Notes: generated by a model from the letters alone, not told the origin. Positions 24,896 through 33,852 are shown, numbered from the stretch's first letter. The stretch is DNA of 64,000 nucleotides from Actinokineospora baliensis (GCF_016907695.1 NZ_JAFBCK010000001.1:4638001-4702000); one strand, 5' to 3'. Program-made: numbers and translations.

Positions 24896-25453
24896 GTGGA
24901 CACGAGGGAGCGGATCGTCGACACCGCGGATCGGCTGTTCTACGAGCAGGGGTACGCGCACACGTCGTTCGCGTCGATCGCGATGGCGGTCGGTATCTCG
25001 CGCGGCAACTTCTACCACCACTTCAAGACCAAGGACGACATCCTCGCCGAGGTCATCAAGGTTCGCCTGGCCCGCACTCGCGACATGGTGGCGGGCTGGG
25101 CCGCGGACGAGACCAACCCGCTGGACCGCATCCGCCGGTTCGTCGAGATCGTCCTCGTCAACCGCACCGACATCGAGAACTACGGCTGTCCGGTCGGGAC
25201 GCTCACCGCCGAACTCGCCAAACTCGACCACCCCGCCCGTGAGCACGCCGTCGCCGTGTTCGGCGTCTTTCGCGACTGGCTCCGCGAACAGTTCGAGGCA
25301 CTGGGCCAACCCGATGCCGACGGCTTGGCGTTGCACGTCCTGACCTTCAGTCAAGGCGTTGCCGCCCTGTCCAACGCCTTCCACGACCGCGCGCATGTCG
25401 ATCGTGAAGTCGCCCGCATGTCCCGTTGGCTGGCGCAGTTCACGCCACAATAG
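24896..25453 (+). CDS. TetR-family repressor
   Basis: 185 residues from GTG 24896, with GGAGG at 6-nt spacing. The HTH is at the N-terminus (RIVDTADRLFYEQGYAHTSFASIAMAVGISRGNFYHHFKTKDDIL). The ligand domain shows GCPVGTLTAELAKL, typical of TetR_C_6-like members. It is followed 12 bp later by a YciI-like gene, and a perfect palindrome overlaps its promoter. Confidence 0.9.
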   Translation: MDTRERIVDTADRLFYEQGYAHTSFASIAMAVGISRGNFYHHFKTKDDILAEVIKVRLARTRDMVAGWAADETNPLDRIRRFVEIVLVNRTDIENYGCPVGTLTAELAKLDHPAREHAVAVFGVFRDWLREQFEALGQPDADGLALHVLTFSQGVAALSNAFHDRAHVDREVARMSRWLAQFTPQ

Positions 25454-25464
25454 AAGGAATCCCC

Positions 25465-25752
25465 GTGTACGTCATCCTGCTTCGTCTCTCCGACAACAAG
25501 TCCCAGGCGCCCCAACACATGGCGGCCCACCAAGACTGGATCCGCCAAGGCTTCGACGACGGCGTCTTCCTCCTCGTCGGTGGACTCCGCTCAGGCGAAG
25601 GCGGCACCGTGCTCGCCACAGGTGTCACGGTTGACCAGGTCCAGTCCCGCGTCGCCGAGGATCCCTTTGTGGCCCACGGTGTGGTCACCCCCGAGATCAT
25701 CGCCATCGACCCGGCTCGCACTGATCCCCGCCTTGCCTTCCTCGCCACCTGA
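25465..25752 (+). CDS. YciI-like protein
   Basis: 95 residues from GTG 25465, preceded by GAAGGAAT. The ferredoxin-like YCII fold is suggested by VYVILLRLSD, a His in HMAAHQDWI and the FVAHGVVTPEIIAID end. Family members are small, possibly enzymatic dimers. It is co-transcribed with the TetR gene and probably relates to its ligand. Confidence 0.8.
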   Translation: MYVILLRLSDNKSQAPQHMAAHQDWIRQGFDDGVFLLVGGLRSGEGGTVLATGVTVDQVQSRVAEDPFVAHGVVTPEIIAIDPARTDPRLAFLAT

Positions 25753-25770
25753 CCAGGCGTCTCATCTCCA

Positions 25771-26076
25771 TCACGCCTCCCGTGCTTCCCCGCCGAGGTG
25801 ACCACCGAGTGGGGTGAGGTGCGACCAGACCTCGGTCAACGCGGCGAAGCGCAGCTCGGGGAGCCGGTTGAGGGCGGCGAAGACCTCCCGTCGGGCGGCG
25901 CAGCCGAGTGCCGCGTTGAGCAGGTCCGACTTGGTGGCGGCGCCGCGGAGGAACGCGTCGCCCACGCAGTCGCGCAGCTCCGCGAAGGTCGGTTCCACCC
26001 ACACCGCCGCGTGGTCGTGGCCGGGTGTGCGTTGGGTCGGCAGGTGGGTGGGGAGTTCGCCGAGGATGTTGTGCAC
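25771..26076 (-). CDS. Small DUF2795-like protein A
   Basis: 101 residues from GTG 26076, with GGAGG upstream. The core FAELRDCVGDAFLRGAATKSDLLNAALG and FAALNRLPELRF matches the pattern of short DUF2795 proteins (helix, alternating charged helix, LPxxxF). It shares that pattern with the protein at 26444-26689. It is convergent with the YciI-like gene, with only 18 bp between the stops. Confidence 0.65.
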   Translation of the reverse strand: MHNILGELPTHLPTQRTPGHDHAAVWVEPTFAELRDCVGDAFLRGAATKSDLLNAALGCAARREVFAALNRLPELRFAALTEVWSHLTPLGGHLGGEAREA

Positions 26077-26150
26077 CTGTTCCTCCGCTGATTGGCGTCA
26101 AGGTCAGCGCTATCCTCGATATGCGGTGTTGCGCTTGCCCACGACACCGG

Positions 26151-26167
26151 TTTGCGATCGTGTGACG
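26151..26167. promoter_or_regulatory. TTTGCGATCGTGTGACG motif, copy 1
   Basis: These 17 bases also occur at 30180-30196, and their last 15 at 26815-26829. Here the motif continues to a second CGATC 11 bp later, a direct-repeat spacing typical of OmpR-type regulators. It lies 75 bp upstream of the small gene at 25771-26076. The rest of the 367-bp region 26077-26443 shows no gene that I can support. Confidence 0.5.
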
Positions 26168-26443
26168 ATCAAGGGACCGGGATCACGCGCCGGGAATGGT
26201 GTGAGCAGGCGGATGAGTTCTTGGCCGAGTCGGTCCGTTGTTCGACGGCTGCTACGTCCGCACAGCCTCGCCCAAGGTCAGGGACGTGCGCCGAACGCCA
26301 GCACCGGCTCGACTTCGAGGGCTGCGACCTCCTCATCCGCCTGCCACGACACGATGTCTATCGGATGGCCGGGGACCGGCGCCAGGCCCGGCGAGGCCGA
26401 TCGGGCTATCGTCATCAACTCGTCAAACTCCACGTTGGCCGCG

Positions 26444-26689
26444 CTACTTCGTCTTGGCCTGAACGCCCGGGATCGTGGCCAGGCACGCCCAGGCGTCCCT
26501 GGCCGACTTGAACTTGCGTTGCGGGAGCAGGCTCAGCGCGGCGAGGACCTCGGGGGAAGCGCGCCGGAACCTGGCTGCCGCGAGGAGGTCCGAAGTGGAC
26601 GCGGGCAGCCCGGTGAACGCGGCTTGCACGGCCGTGCTGAACTCCGCGCGGTCGAGGTCGATGCTGACGAACGGTTGGCTGATCTCCAT
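26444..26689 (-). CDS. Small DUF2795-like protein B
   Basis: 81 residues from ATG 26689, preceded by GGAGGGGACGC. It has the same helical pattern as protein A (FSTAVQAAFTGLPASTSDLLAAA, then EVLAALSLLPQRKF). It is divergent from the operon beginning at 26869; the shared 15-bp motif lies between them. Confidence 0.65.
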   Translation of the reverse strand: MEISQPFVSIDLDRAEFSTAVQAAFTGLPASTSDLLAAARFRRASPEVLAALSLLPQRKFKSARDAWACLATIPGVQAKTK

Positions 26690-26814
26690 GCGTCCCCTCC
26701 GCTCGGGCAGGCGGGCAGCGCCACCAGGCCGTTCTACCGCCCGCCCACCACGCCCGCCATCCGTTCCCCGCTGCTCGCGCGTTTCGTCATGAACTCGTCA
26801 AGTCCGGTCCGCGT

Positions 26815-26829
26815 CGTCACACGATCGCA
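26815..26829. promoter_or_regulatory. CGTCACACGATCGCA motif, copy 2
   Basis: 15 bases identical (reverse complement) to the motifs at 26151 and 30180. It lies 39 bp before the start at 26869 and 126 bp from the divergent start at 26689. Confidence 0.5.
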
Positions 26830-26868
26830 TAACAAGCGCTTCGCCCAGCTCAACAGTGCGCGGTCACG

Positions 26869-27345
26869 ATGGTGGTCATGTCCGGTAAGACGATCCACGC
26901 GGCCCTGGCCAGGGAAGCGCTCCTGCTCCGGCCGCGGACCGAACCCGACGAGATCCGGGGCCTGTGGCCGCTGGTGGTGGTCGCCGTCGAGGACGAGCAC
27001 GAGGTGGCCCTCGCCGTGGAGCACCGGTTGTGCGCCGACGAGACCGCTGTGGTGCTCCTCGACGGGGAGGGCCACTGGTCGGTCCTCGGCGACGGCCCGC
27101 TGCTGGGACTGCGCATCGCCATTCCCAGCGCGGACGAGGTGGTGAAGATCGTCGTCCCCGCCGCCCCGCTGCGCGACGAACTCGGCCTGCTGGCGGCCGG
27201 ACCGACGGTGGGCCTGACCACCGTGAGCCGCGCCCGCGCGCTGCGTGACGGCGTCGACACCCGGACCGCCCTGCGGTCGCTGGTCCTGGTCCGCAGCCGC
27301 CCGGCGCCGGAACTGGCCGCGCTCGCGTACGCGGTGGCGTCATGA
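26869..27345 (+). CDS. Hypothetical cytoplasmic protein
   Basis: 158 residues, no membrane segment, rich in Val/Ala/Asp with alternating strands (LWPLVVVAVEDEHEVALAVEH, AVVLLDGEGHWSVLGDG). I do not recognise the family. It overlaps the next gene by 4 bp and is the first of three genes read from the motif-bearing promoter; the last two are membrane proteins. Confidence 0.65.
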   Translation: MVVMSGKTIHAALAREALLLRPRTEPDEIRGLWPLVVVAVEDEHEVALAVEHRLCADETAVVLLDGEGHWSVLGDGPLLGLRIAIPSADEVVKIVVPAAPLRDELGLLAAGPTVGLTTVSRARALRDGVDTRTALRSLVLVRSRPAPELAALAYAVAS

Positions 27346-27731
27346 CCGCGCCCAGGACCCGGACCCGACCGTTGGGACCGCAGCTGACCGGTGTGGTCAG
27401 CGGCGTGGTGCTCTCGGTCGGGTGCTGGCTGGTGCTCCAGTCCGGGAACGCCGACTACGGCACGGTGTCCGGGTTCGACGCTCCGTGGAACGACCGCATC
27501 GCCGGGGTGCTCGCGGTAGGTCTGGGGGTCGCGCGCGCTTCGCGCCGGGTCACGCTCACCGTGGCGACGTCGGCCGGGCTGGCTCTCGGGTGTTGGCTGC
27601 TGCTCTCACCGCTGATGGTCGACTACGGCTTCGGCGTCGACTCCTTCCAGGCCACCGGGACCACCGTTCTCGCCGGAGCCCTCGTCGCGGGGCTGAGCGT
27701 CGTGGACCACCTCCGAGAAACGGACAGATGA
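27342..27731 (+). CDS. SPW-repeat-like membrane protein A
   Basis: 129 residues with about four hydrophobic helices. It shows a two-fold repeat with GCWLVLQSGNADY...WNDRIAGVLAVGLGVAR and GCWLLLSPLMVDYGF. The pattern of Trp, a short loop and an Asp-Tyr turn is that of SPW-repeat proteins. It overlaps both neighbours by ATGA-type junctions. The function is unknown. Confidence 0.7.
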   Translation: MTAPRTRTRPLGPQLTGVVSGVVLSVGCWLVLQSGNADYGTVSGFDAPWNDRIAGVLAVGLGVARASRRVTLTVATSAGLALGCWLLLSPLMVDYGFGVDSFQATGTTVLAGALVAGLSVVDHLRETDR

Positions 27732-28099
27732 CCTACGGCCGCCCCAGTGCCACCCCCGCCGCCTCGGCCAGCGCGCTCGCATTCCTGTTCGGGCTCTGGT
27801 TGATCACGGCTCCGCTGATCCCGGTACCAGGCGCTGTCGCCACCGCGGTCAGTGACTCGGTGGCAGGCTCGGTGATCGTGCTGTTGTCGTTGGTGCGGTT
27901 CGCGTTCCCCCGCTCGTGGCCGTGGCTCAGCCTCTTGGCGGCCATCGCCGGTCTGTGGATTCTCCTGTCGCGGGCGTGGTGGGCAGCTGAGCCCGTGGTG
28001 ACGGTCACCGGGGTCCTGTGTGGTCTTGCGGTTCTCCTGCTCTCCGCGGCTAGTGCGACGCTGACGTTGCGCTTGGACCGACCGGTAGGACGACGGTGA
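27728..28099 (+). CDS. SPW-repeat-like membrane protein B
   Basis: 123 residues from ATG 27728, overlapping the preceding stop. About four membrane helices, with FGLWLITAPLI and AGLWILLSRAWWA as repeats. The last 50 bp overlap the convergent histidine kinase gene on the other strand, and no terminator lies between them. Confidence 0.7.
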   Translation: MTYGRPSATPAASASALAFLFGLWLITAPLIPVPGAVATAVSDSVAGSVIVLLSLVRFAFPRSWPWLSLLAAIAGLWILLSRAWWAAEPVVTVTGVLCGLAVLLLSAASATLTLRLDRPVGRR

Positions 28100-29432
28100 A
28101 CCTGGCTCCGCCCTCGGCTCCGGGGCCGCAGGTGACCGTGCCGCGGTGGGCGTGCACGGTCTCGGCCACCAGGGCGAGCCCGAGGCCGGTGCCCGCGGTG
28201 GAGCCCCTGCTCGCGCGCCCGGTGGCAAACCGCTCGAAGACCCGCTCGCGGTCCTCCTCGGCGACGCCCGGCCCGTGGTCGTCGACCTCGACGACCACCG
28301 CGTCCCCGGCGGCGTGGACCCGGACGGCGGTGAGCCCGCCCGCGTGGCGGTCGGCGTTGTCGACGAGGTTGCCGAACGCGCGGACCAAAGCGAGCTTGCG
28401 GCCGGGAACGACCCCCTCGGTATCGGCGGTCAGCAGCTCGTCCGGGTAGCCCCGCGAAGAGAGCACGTGCCGCACCAGCTCGGTCAGCGACAGCGGCTCG
28501 AAGTCGTCGTGGTGCAGGCCCGCCTCGGCGCGGGCGAGGTCGAGCAGGTCGTCGAGCATCCGGCGCAGGTGGTCCAGCTCCGAGGCGACCAGGGCGAGTG
28601 CTCGACGGGGGCGTTCGGGCAGTTCGTCGGCGTGCCTGGTCATGACCTCGACGCTGGTGACCAGGGTGGTCAGCGGAGTGCGCAGCTCGTGGCTGACGTC
28701 GCCGACGAAGCGCTGCTCGCGGGCGATGCGCTGGCGCAGCGAGTCGACCATGGTGTTGAACGAGGTCACGATCGGTTCCAGGTCGGCGTCGCCGTCCTGG
28801 GGCAGGCGGGACTCCAGATTGCCCTCGACGATGCTCGCCGCCGTGCTCGCCAGCGGCTTGAGCGGGCGCAGCGCCCGTCTACTGGCCCAGGCGCCCAGCA
28901 GCGCGGCGCCGACGGTCGCGGCGGCCGCACACGCGGCGAGGACGACGCCCAGGGTGCGGATGGTTGACCGCAGCTCGATCACCGGCGCGTACTCGTAGAA
29001 CGCGCCCCCGCCGCGCAGCGGGATGCCGACGACCAGGTACGGGGTGTCACGGATGGTCATCGGCGCCACTCCGGGTGAGCCCGCGGTGACCTCGGTGCGG
29101 ACCTGGTCGGGCGGCAGGTCCGCTGGCGCGCTGTCCCCGTTGCTCACCCACTCGCCGTCCCAGTACAGCAGCACGCGGGCGCTCGCAGGCGGGTCGAGGG
29201 CGGTGAGCGCGGCCTCCGGCGTCATGCCCGCGGCGAGGTGGCGGCCGATGGTGTCGGCATCCCCGCTCGCGATCCGCTGGGCAGAGCGTTCACGCTGGTC
29301 GGTGAGGTACCCGCGGCTGATGGTGAACACCGACACCGCGAGCAACACCGACACCAGGGCAGCGCCGACCGCGAAGCTCAGCATCACCCGACCGCGCAGG
29401 CCGAGTCGGCGCCCGGTGGGCCTAGCGGACAT
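28050..29432 (-). CDS. OmpR-partner sensor histidine kinase
   Basis: 460 residues from ATG 29432, which overlaps the response regulator stop by 11 bp. TM1 is about 14-37, an external sensor domain runs to about 155, and TM2 is about 160-182, followed by a HAMP linker. HisKA has His248 in GDVSHELRTPLTT. The HATPase shows NLVDNADRHAGG (N box), DDHGPGV and GTGLGLALVAETV. It is the partner of the regulator at 29422-30138. A GTG at 29453 is an alternative start. Confidence 0.92.
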   Translation of the reverse strand: MSARPTGRRLGLRGRVMLSFAVGAALVSVLLAVSVFTISRGYLTDQRERSAQRIASGDADTIGRHLAAGMTPEAALTALDPPASARVLLYWDGEWVSNGDSAPADLPPDQVRTEVTAGSPGVAPMTIRDTPYLVVGIPLRGGGAFYEYAPVIELRSTIRTLGVVLAACAAAATVGAALLGAWASRRALRPLKPLASTAASIVEGNLESRLPQDGDADLEPIVTSFNTMVDSLRQRIAREQRFVGDVSHELRTPLTTLVTSVEVMTRHADELPERPRRALALVASELDHLRRMLDDLLDLARAEAGLHHDDFEPLSLTELVRHVLSSRGYPDELLTADTEGVVPGRKLALVRAFGNLVDNADRHAGGLTAVRVHAAGDAVVVEVDDHGPGVAEEDRERVFERFATGRASRGSTAGTGLGLALVAETVHAHRGTVTCGPGAEGGARFTVVLPVGPSATSASH

Positions 29433-30138
29433 CGAGGCGGTAGCCGAGCCCACGCACCGTCACCACGGTCCGGGGGTTCGACGCGTCCTGCTCGACCTTG
29501 GTGCGCAACCGTCGCACGTGGACGTCGACAATGCGCTCGTCACCGAAGAAACCCCGGTCCCACACCCGCTCCAGCAACGCCTGCCTGCTCAACACCCGAC
29601 CCGGCACGCTCGCCAACTCGCACAGCAACCGGAACTCCGTCAGCGTCAGGTGCACCACCCGCTCACCCCGACGCACCTGCCCCGCCGCCTCGGCCAGCAC
29701 CAACGGCTCGCCGAGCTCGGAATCGAGCACCACCTCCGCGGGCACGTCGGCGGGCTGCCCGGCGGTCGCCCGCCTGCGCAGCGCGCGCAACCTGGCGGTG
29801 ATCTCCTTGATCTGGAACGGCTTCGTGACGTAGTCGTCGGCCCCCGCCTCCAGCGCCGCCACCACGTCGTGGGTGTCGACCCGGGCGCTGACCACGACGA
29901 TCGGCACGTCGCTGTGCTGGCGGACGCCGCGGATGCAGCTGAACCCGTCCATCCCGCCGAGCATCAGGTCCACGATCATCATGTCCGGCGCCCCGGACCG
30001 CGACAGCGAGTCCAGCGCGTCCTCCGCGCTGGGCGCCTCCGCGACCCGGTAGCCCTCGTCCTCCAGCGCCAGCCGCAACGACTGGCGCACCCGGTCGTCG
30101 TCCTCCACGATCAACACCGACAGGCTCACCCCGGCCAT
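29422..30138 (-). CDS. OmpR/PhoB-type response regulator
   Basis: 238 residues from ATG 30138. In the receiver, LIVEDDD gives the acidic pocket, Asp57 in MMIVDLML is the phosphoacceptor and the conserved Lys is in DDYVTKPFQ. The winged-helix output domain includes LTLTEFRLLCELASVPGRVLS and VDVHVRRLRTKVE. A 17-bp motif with OmpR-like half-site spacing lies 42 bp upstream and recurs at two other promoters nearby, so autoregulation and a local regulon are likely (inference). Confidence 0.92.
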   Translation of the reverse strand: MAGVSLSVLIVEDDDRVRQSLRLALEDEGYRVAEAPSAEDALDSLSRSGAPDMMIVDLMLGGMDGFSCIRGVRQHSDVPIVVVSARVDTHDVVAALEAGADDYVTKPFQIKEITARLRALRRRATAGQPADVPAEVVLDSELGEPLVLAEAAGQVRRGERVVHLTLTEFRLLCELASVPGRVLSRQALLERVWDRGFFGDERIVDVHVRRLRTKVEQDASNPRTVVTVRGLGYRLDVR

Positions 30139-30179
30139 GCTGCCAGGGGAATCGCCACGGGGCCGGTCGACCACGCGCC

Positions 30180-30196
30180 CGTCACACGATCGCAAA
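30180..30196. promoter_or_regulatory. TTTGCGATCGTGTGACG motif, copy 3
   Basis: On the minus strand this reads identically to 26151-26167. It is 42 bp before the response regulator start. No gene lies in 30139-30308. Confidence 0.5.
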
Positions 30197-30308
30197 GCCT
30201 CAGACCGGGCCCCGCCCCGCCCGAGCCGCCGTCACCCCGAGTGCCCGCGCTCGAGCCCCGGCTCGGCCGAGGTCTCGGCGGAGATGCGGTCCTACTCGTG
30301 CCGCTGGT

Positions 30309-31268
30309 TCATCCTCGATCTTCTTCCTCCGGCTCCTCGTGGCCGGTGACGATGGCGACCGGGCACGGCGCGCGGTGGGCGACCGCCTGGCTCACCGAGC
30401 CCAGCACGAGCCTGGTCGCCGCGCCCCGACCATGCCCGCCGACCACGAGCAACAACGCCCCGGTCGCCGCCTCCACCAGCGCGTCGGCTGGCCGGTCGAC
30501 CTCGTGGACGACCTCGACCGGCACATCCGGATAGAGGGGAGCCACCGCGCCAACCCGGTCGTCGATCATCCGCCGCGCGGCCTCCGACGGCCGGTCGTCA
30601 CCCATCCCGGAGAACAGGGACACCACGAGGTGATCGAGCGGGCGATCCGACCACGCGTGCACGGCCACCAGCCTCGCGCCGTGCTCCGCCGCGTGCCGGA
30701 ACCCGAACTCCAACGCCCGCCTGCTCTCCGGCGACCCGTCGACACCCACCACCACATGACCCCCGGTGGCCTCAGCCGGACCACGCACCACCACGACCGG
30801 GGTGCGCGCCGCACCGAGCACCCCGGACGTGGTCGACCCCAGCACCGCGCTCACGACCGCCCCGTGCCGAGAACTGCCGACGACCAGCATGTGCGCCGAG
30901 TTCGCCGTCGCCCACGCGCTCAACCGCAACGCGGGCGGACCGTCGTCGAGCACGGTGTGCACATCGACACCGGGACCGGCCGCACGGGCGCGCCGCGCGG
31001 ACGCGGCCAGGGACTCACCCGCAGCGTGGCGCAACACCTCGTTGTCGAACCCGAAGTCGGTGGTCACCATCACCGGATAGCCGCTGACCGGCCACGAGGT
31101 CTCCACCACCCGCACCAGGACCACAGGCCACCGGTGCCGCGCCGCCTCAGCCACCGCCCAGTCGACAGCGGCATCCGACGCCTCCGACCCGTCCACGCCC
31201 ACCACCACGGCGGCGGGCACCTGGTCGGGAGCGAGGGACACGACCTCGGTGGAATCGATTTCAGCCAT
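30309..31268 (-). CDS. Tandem universal stress protein
   Basis: 319 residues from ATG 31268 (an upstream start at 31337 is possible). Two UspA domains: the first starts VVVGVDGSEASDAAVDWA and ends VVGSSRHG...TPVVVVRG; the second starts VVVGVDGSPESRRALEFG and ends VVGGHGRG...CPVAIVTG. Both ATP-binding G-2x-G-9x-G(S) patterns are visible. Such tandem Usp proteins are typical of actinobacterial hypoxia or dormancy regulons. The adjacent two-component system supports a stress role. Confidence 0.92.
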   Translation of the reverse strand: MAEIDSTEVVSLAPDQVPAAVVVGVDGSEASDAAVDWAVAEAARHRWPVVLVRVVETSWPVSGYPVMVTTDFGFDNEVLRHAAGESLAASARRARAAGPGVDVHTVLDDGPPALRLSAWATANSAHMLVVGSSRHGAVVSAVLGSTTSGVLGAARTPVVVVRGPAEATGGHVVVGVDGSPESRRALEFGFRHAAEHGARLVAVHAWSDRPLDHLVVSLFSGMGDDRPSEAARRMIDDRVGAVAPLYPDVPVEVVHEVDRPADALVEAATGALLLVVGGHGRGAATRLVLGSVSQAVAHRAPCPVAIVTGHEEPEEEDRG

Positions 31269-31348
31269 ACCGGGGACATACCCGTCCACCGCCAGGACAA
31301 GCGCCTTCCGGTGTTGCGGTTGGTTGACGACCGGCAAATGTTGGTGAC

Positions 31349-32419
31349 TCAGATGGAACCGCGTTGGACGAGCAGTTCGCGGACGTGAGCGGTTCCCGGG
31401 ATCGAGCCCAGTCGCACGGTGATGTCAGCAGCACTGCGATCAATCCGTGTCGAGTGCACACCTTCAGCGATACCCGCGAACTCGGTCCACGCGCCCACAG
31501 CGCCGTCGACATCGCCGCGGCGGAATCGGATACCGCCAAGGTCGGCCAAGACCATGGCCCGAGTGCGGCGGCGGTCGAGGCCGAGGGAGAGCGCTTGGCC
31601 GATGTGTTCCTCGGCGGCGACCATGTCTCCCATGCGGGCGTGGACCAGTGCCGCTTCGTGGGCCCATCGGCCTGGACTGTAGTGACCAGCCCAGCTGCTA
31701 CCCGGTGTGGTCGCCGCGCGGTCCATGGCGCTTTCGGCCACTGACAGTCGGGCACGGGCGGTCGCGAAGTCGCTGTCTGCTGCCGCCGCACGCGCGTGAG
31801 TGGTGGCGTAGTAGGCCCGCGCCTTCGGCTCGTCGAGATGGCGTCCTGTGTGGTCGGCTGCATCGGCGAAGCAAAGCGCCGTACCCGTGTAGCCGAGGTC
31901 GAGGGCTTGGTCGGCGAGTCCGCGAAGTGAGGTAGCGGCCACTTCCTGTGCGCCTGCCTCAGTCGCCAAGCAGTAGCTGTGGAGATAGTACCGTTGCGCG
32001 ATGCCGTTCTCGCCTGCGTCACGCGCCATCCACCCGGCTAGGTGCACCAAATTCTGCGGTCGCGGTAACCAGTGCACGCCCGGTGGCCTCGGTGTAGGTA
32101 CCCTCCAACCAGCGCCCGACGTCATCGACCAGGTAGCGCACAACCAGGTGGCGCGCGTGCGCGCCTCCTAGTTCCGACGCGGCGTCCCCCAGGGCCGTGG
32201 TCATCGTGCGGATCGCTGCGACCTCTCCGGCACCCACCCGAATACCCCTGTGCGAGCTACTCGGCGCGTGATCGCTTGCAGGTCAACAGGCGCGAACGCA
32301 GCAGCCGCTACGCTCGCCGCAGCCGACGTGAGGAACATGCGACGGTCCACGTCCGCGCCTCCTAGCTTTATCACCGACTCCACGGCATCCCTGCCGGGCA
32401 TCCCGTCATCGACGCCCAC
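31349..32419 (-). pseudogene. Frameshifted TPR-type transcriptional regulator
   Basis: Three frames must be joined to read one protein. 32419 down to about 32235 encodes a segment with DRRMFLTSAAASVAAAAFAP, the linker typical of actinobacterial regulators with an XRE HTH and a TPR-like C-terminus. About 32235-32050 encodes GAGEVAAIRTMTTALGDAASE and the next helices in a second frame. 32050-31349 encodes LVHLAGWMARDAG and the remaining helical repeats in a third. Deleting one T in the ATTTG near 32050 restores the expected AELVHLAGW. I could not find the HTH upstream, where 32420-32631 shows no convincing gene. The gene is decayed. Confidence 0.7.
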
Positions 32420-32631
32420 TCCTGCACGAGTGTGCCAGCCCGCGGCCTCGACATACGCTTGTCAGCACGTCCGCCAGTCGACATCGGATCCCCGGCATCG
32501 GTGCCTGACCAGGAGCGGCAGGGGGCAGCAGCCTGCCACGCCATGGGAAGCGAACCCGTCTCAATCGTGGTGGGCGTGGAACTTGTGCGGGTGCCGCGAC
32601 GTCCCCAGGTGTGAGGGAGAAGGGGGGCTCG

Positions 32632-33381
32632 GTGGCGACTTCGCGGGTGGGTTTGGTGGGTGGGTTGCGGTTGGAGGAACTGGGGTTGCTCAGCGGCGGC
32701 CCGGGGCGGGCGGCTGAGGTGGCGATCGTCGCGATGCTGGACGCCAGAGTGCTGCGGATGTCGCGTGGGGGCACGGTTACCGCGATCAGCGGGCCCACCG
32801 AGGAGTGGAGCTCGTTGGAGCGCAGTCTGCGCCGATCGACGCCGCGGACGTTGGGGAGTTTGGTTCGTGCGGGGGCCGAGAGCAAGCCGATCGCGAGACT
32901 GCGAGAGGGGCTGGTCGAGCGCGGTTACCTGCGGTCTGCGCAGGCACGGCGCAAGGCGCGGCGAATGCGGTGGCTGGTGCTCGCGGTGGCCTCCGCGGCG
33001 TTCGGGGGCATGCTGTTCACCGAGTTGTCCTCGGAGGTGGCCTCCGTGGTCCTCATCGCGGGGTTCGTAGTGGCAGCGATCGTCCGGCGGGGTGAACTGC
33101 CGCTGACTTCCGCAGGTCGGGCGGCGGTACGGGAGCCGCGGACATCGGCGATCACATCGAAGCAGCGGCTCCCGCTGGTCGCCTCGCTCGGACTGAACGG
33201 GACGATCCAAGGGCAGCCTGTGTGGCAGGCTCTGGGCTTGGACCCAGCTGCGGCGTCGACGTTGGAGCCGCGGCCCAAGAACTCCTCGGACAGCTCGGGT
33301 GGGTGCGGGAGTTGCTCGGGTTCATCCGGCGACAGCGGCGACTCGTCCTGCGGCGGCGGGTGTGGTGGCGGCGGTGACTGA
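32632..33381 (+). CDS. TIGR04222-type membrane protein with Cys/Gly-rich tail
   Basis: 249 residues from GTG 32632, with AAGGGGGG upstream. The N-terminal part (GGPGRAAEVAIVAMLDARVLRM) and two adjacent membrane helices (about 112-153) fit the TIGR04222 family. The C-terminus ends in a run of Gly, Ser and six Cys (CGSCSG, CGGGCGGGG), a hallmark of that family. The tail may bind metal or be post-translationally changed; its function is unknown. Confidence 0.75.
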   Translation: MATSRVGLVGGLRLEELGLLSGGPGRAAEVAIVAMLDARVLRMSRGGTVTAISGPTEEWSSLERSLRRSTPRTLGSLVRAGAESKPIARLREGLVERGYLRSAQARRKARRMRWLVLAVASAAFGGMLFTELSSEVASVVLIAGFVVAAIVRRGELPLTSAGRAAVREPRTSAITSKQRLPLVASLGLNGTIQGQPVWQALGLDPAAASTLEPRPKNSSDSSGGCGSCSGSSGDSGDSSCGGGCGGGGD

Positions 33382-33396
33382 CGACTTCCGCTGATG

Positions 33397-33852
33397 TCAG
33401 AGATAGTGCCGGTAGCCACGCGCTGAACGCGCGAAGCCGTGCTTCTCGTAGAACAGGTGCGCGTCCGCACGCTTGCTGTTGGTCAAGAGTTGGACCTTGT
33501 AGCAACCTTGCTCGGCCGCCCTCGCCAACGCCGCTTCCAGCAACGCCGATGCGATGCCTCGACGGCGGTACTCCGTTCGCACCACGACGTTCTCGATGAG
33601 CATGAACGGTCGTGCGCCGCGGGTCAGGTTCGGCACGACGATCGTGTCGAGTGTGCCGACCAGGTCCGGTCCCGCCTCCGCGAGGAACACCGCCCTGCCC
33701 GCCTGGGTGACGGCCGCGTTCCAGGCGGCGCTCAACCGGGCGGGATCCGGACGATCATCGTCGGGTGCCAGCATCCACAGAAGATCGAACAGGCGCTCGG
33801 GATCGTCTTCCACCCCGGCGACCCGGATGCGCATCCCCTCGGGTACAGCCAC
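33397..33852 (-). CDS. GNAT acetyltransferase
   Basis: 151 residues from GTG 33852, preceded by GGAGG at 6-nt spacing; the longer frame to 33894 crosses the neighbouring terminator. The acetyl-CoA loop is VVRTEYRRRGIASALLEAAL, and the end FYEKHGFARSARGYRHYL is typical of small GNATs. It should acetylate an amine; the substrate is unknown. Its stop is 15 bp from the convergent stop of the TIGR04222 gene. Confidence 0.88.
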   Translation of the reverse strand: MAVPEGMRIRVAGVEDDPERLFDLLWMLAPDDDRPDPARLSAAWNAAVTQAGRAVFLAEAGPDLVGTLDTIVVPNLTRGARPFMLIENVVVRTEYRRRGIASALLEAALARAAEQGCYKVQLLTNSKRADAHLFYEKHGFARSARGYRHYL

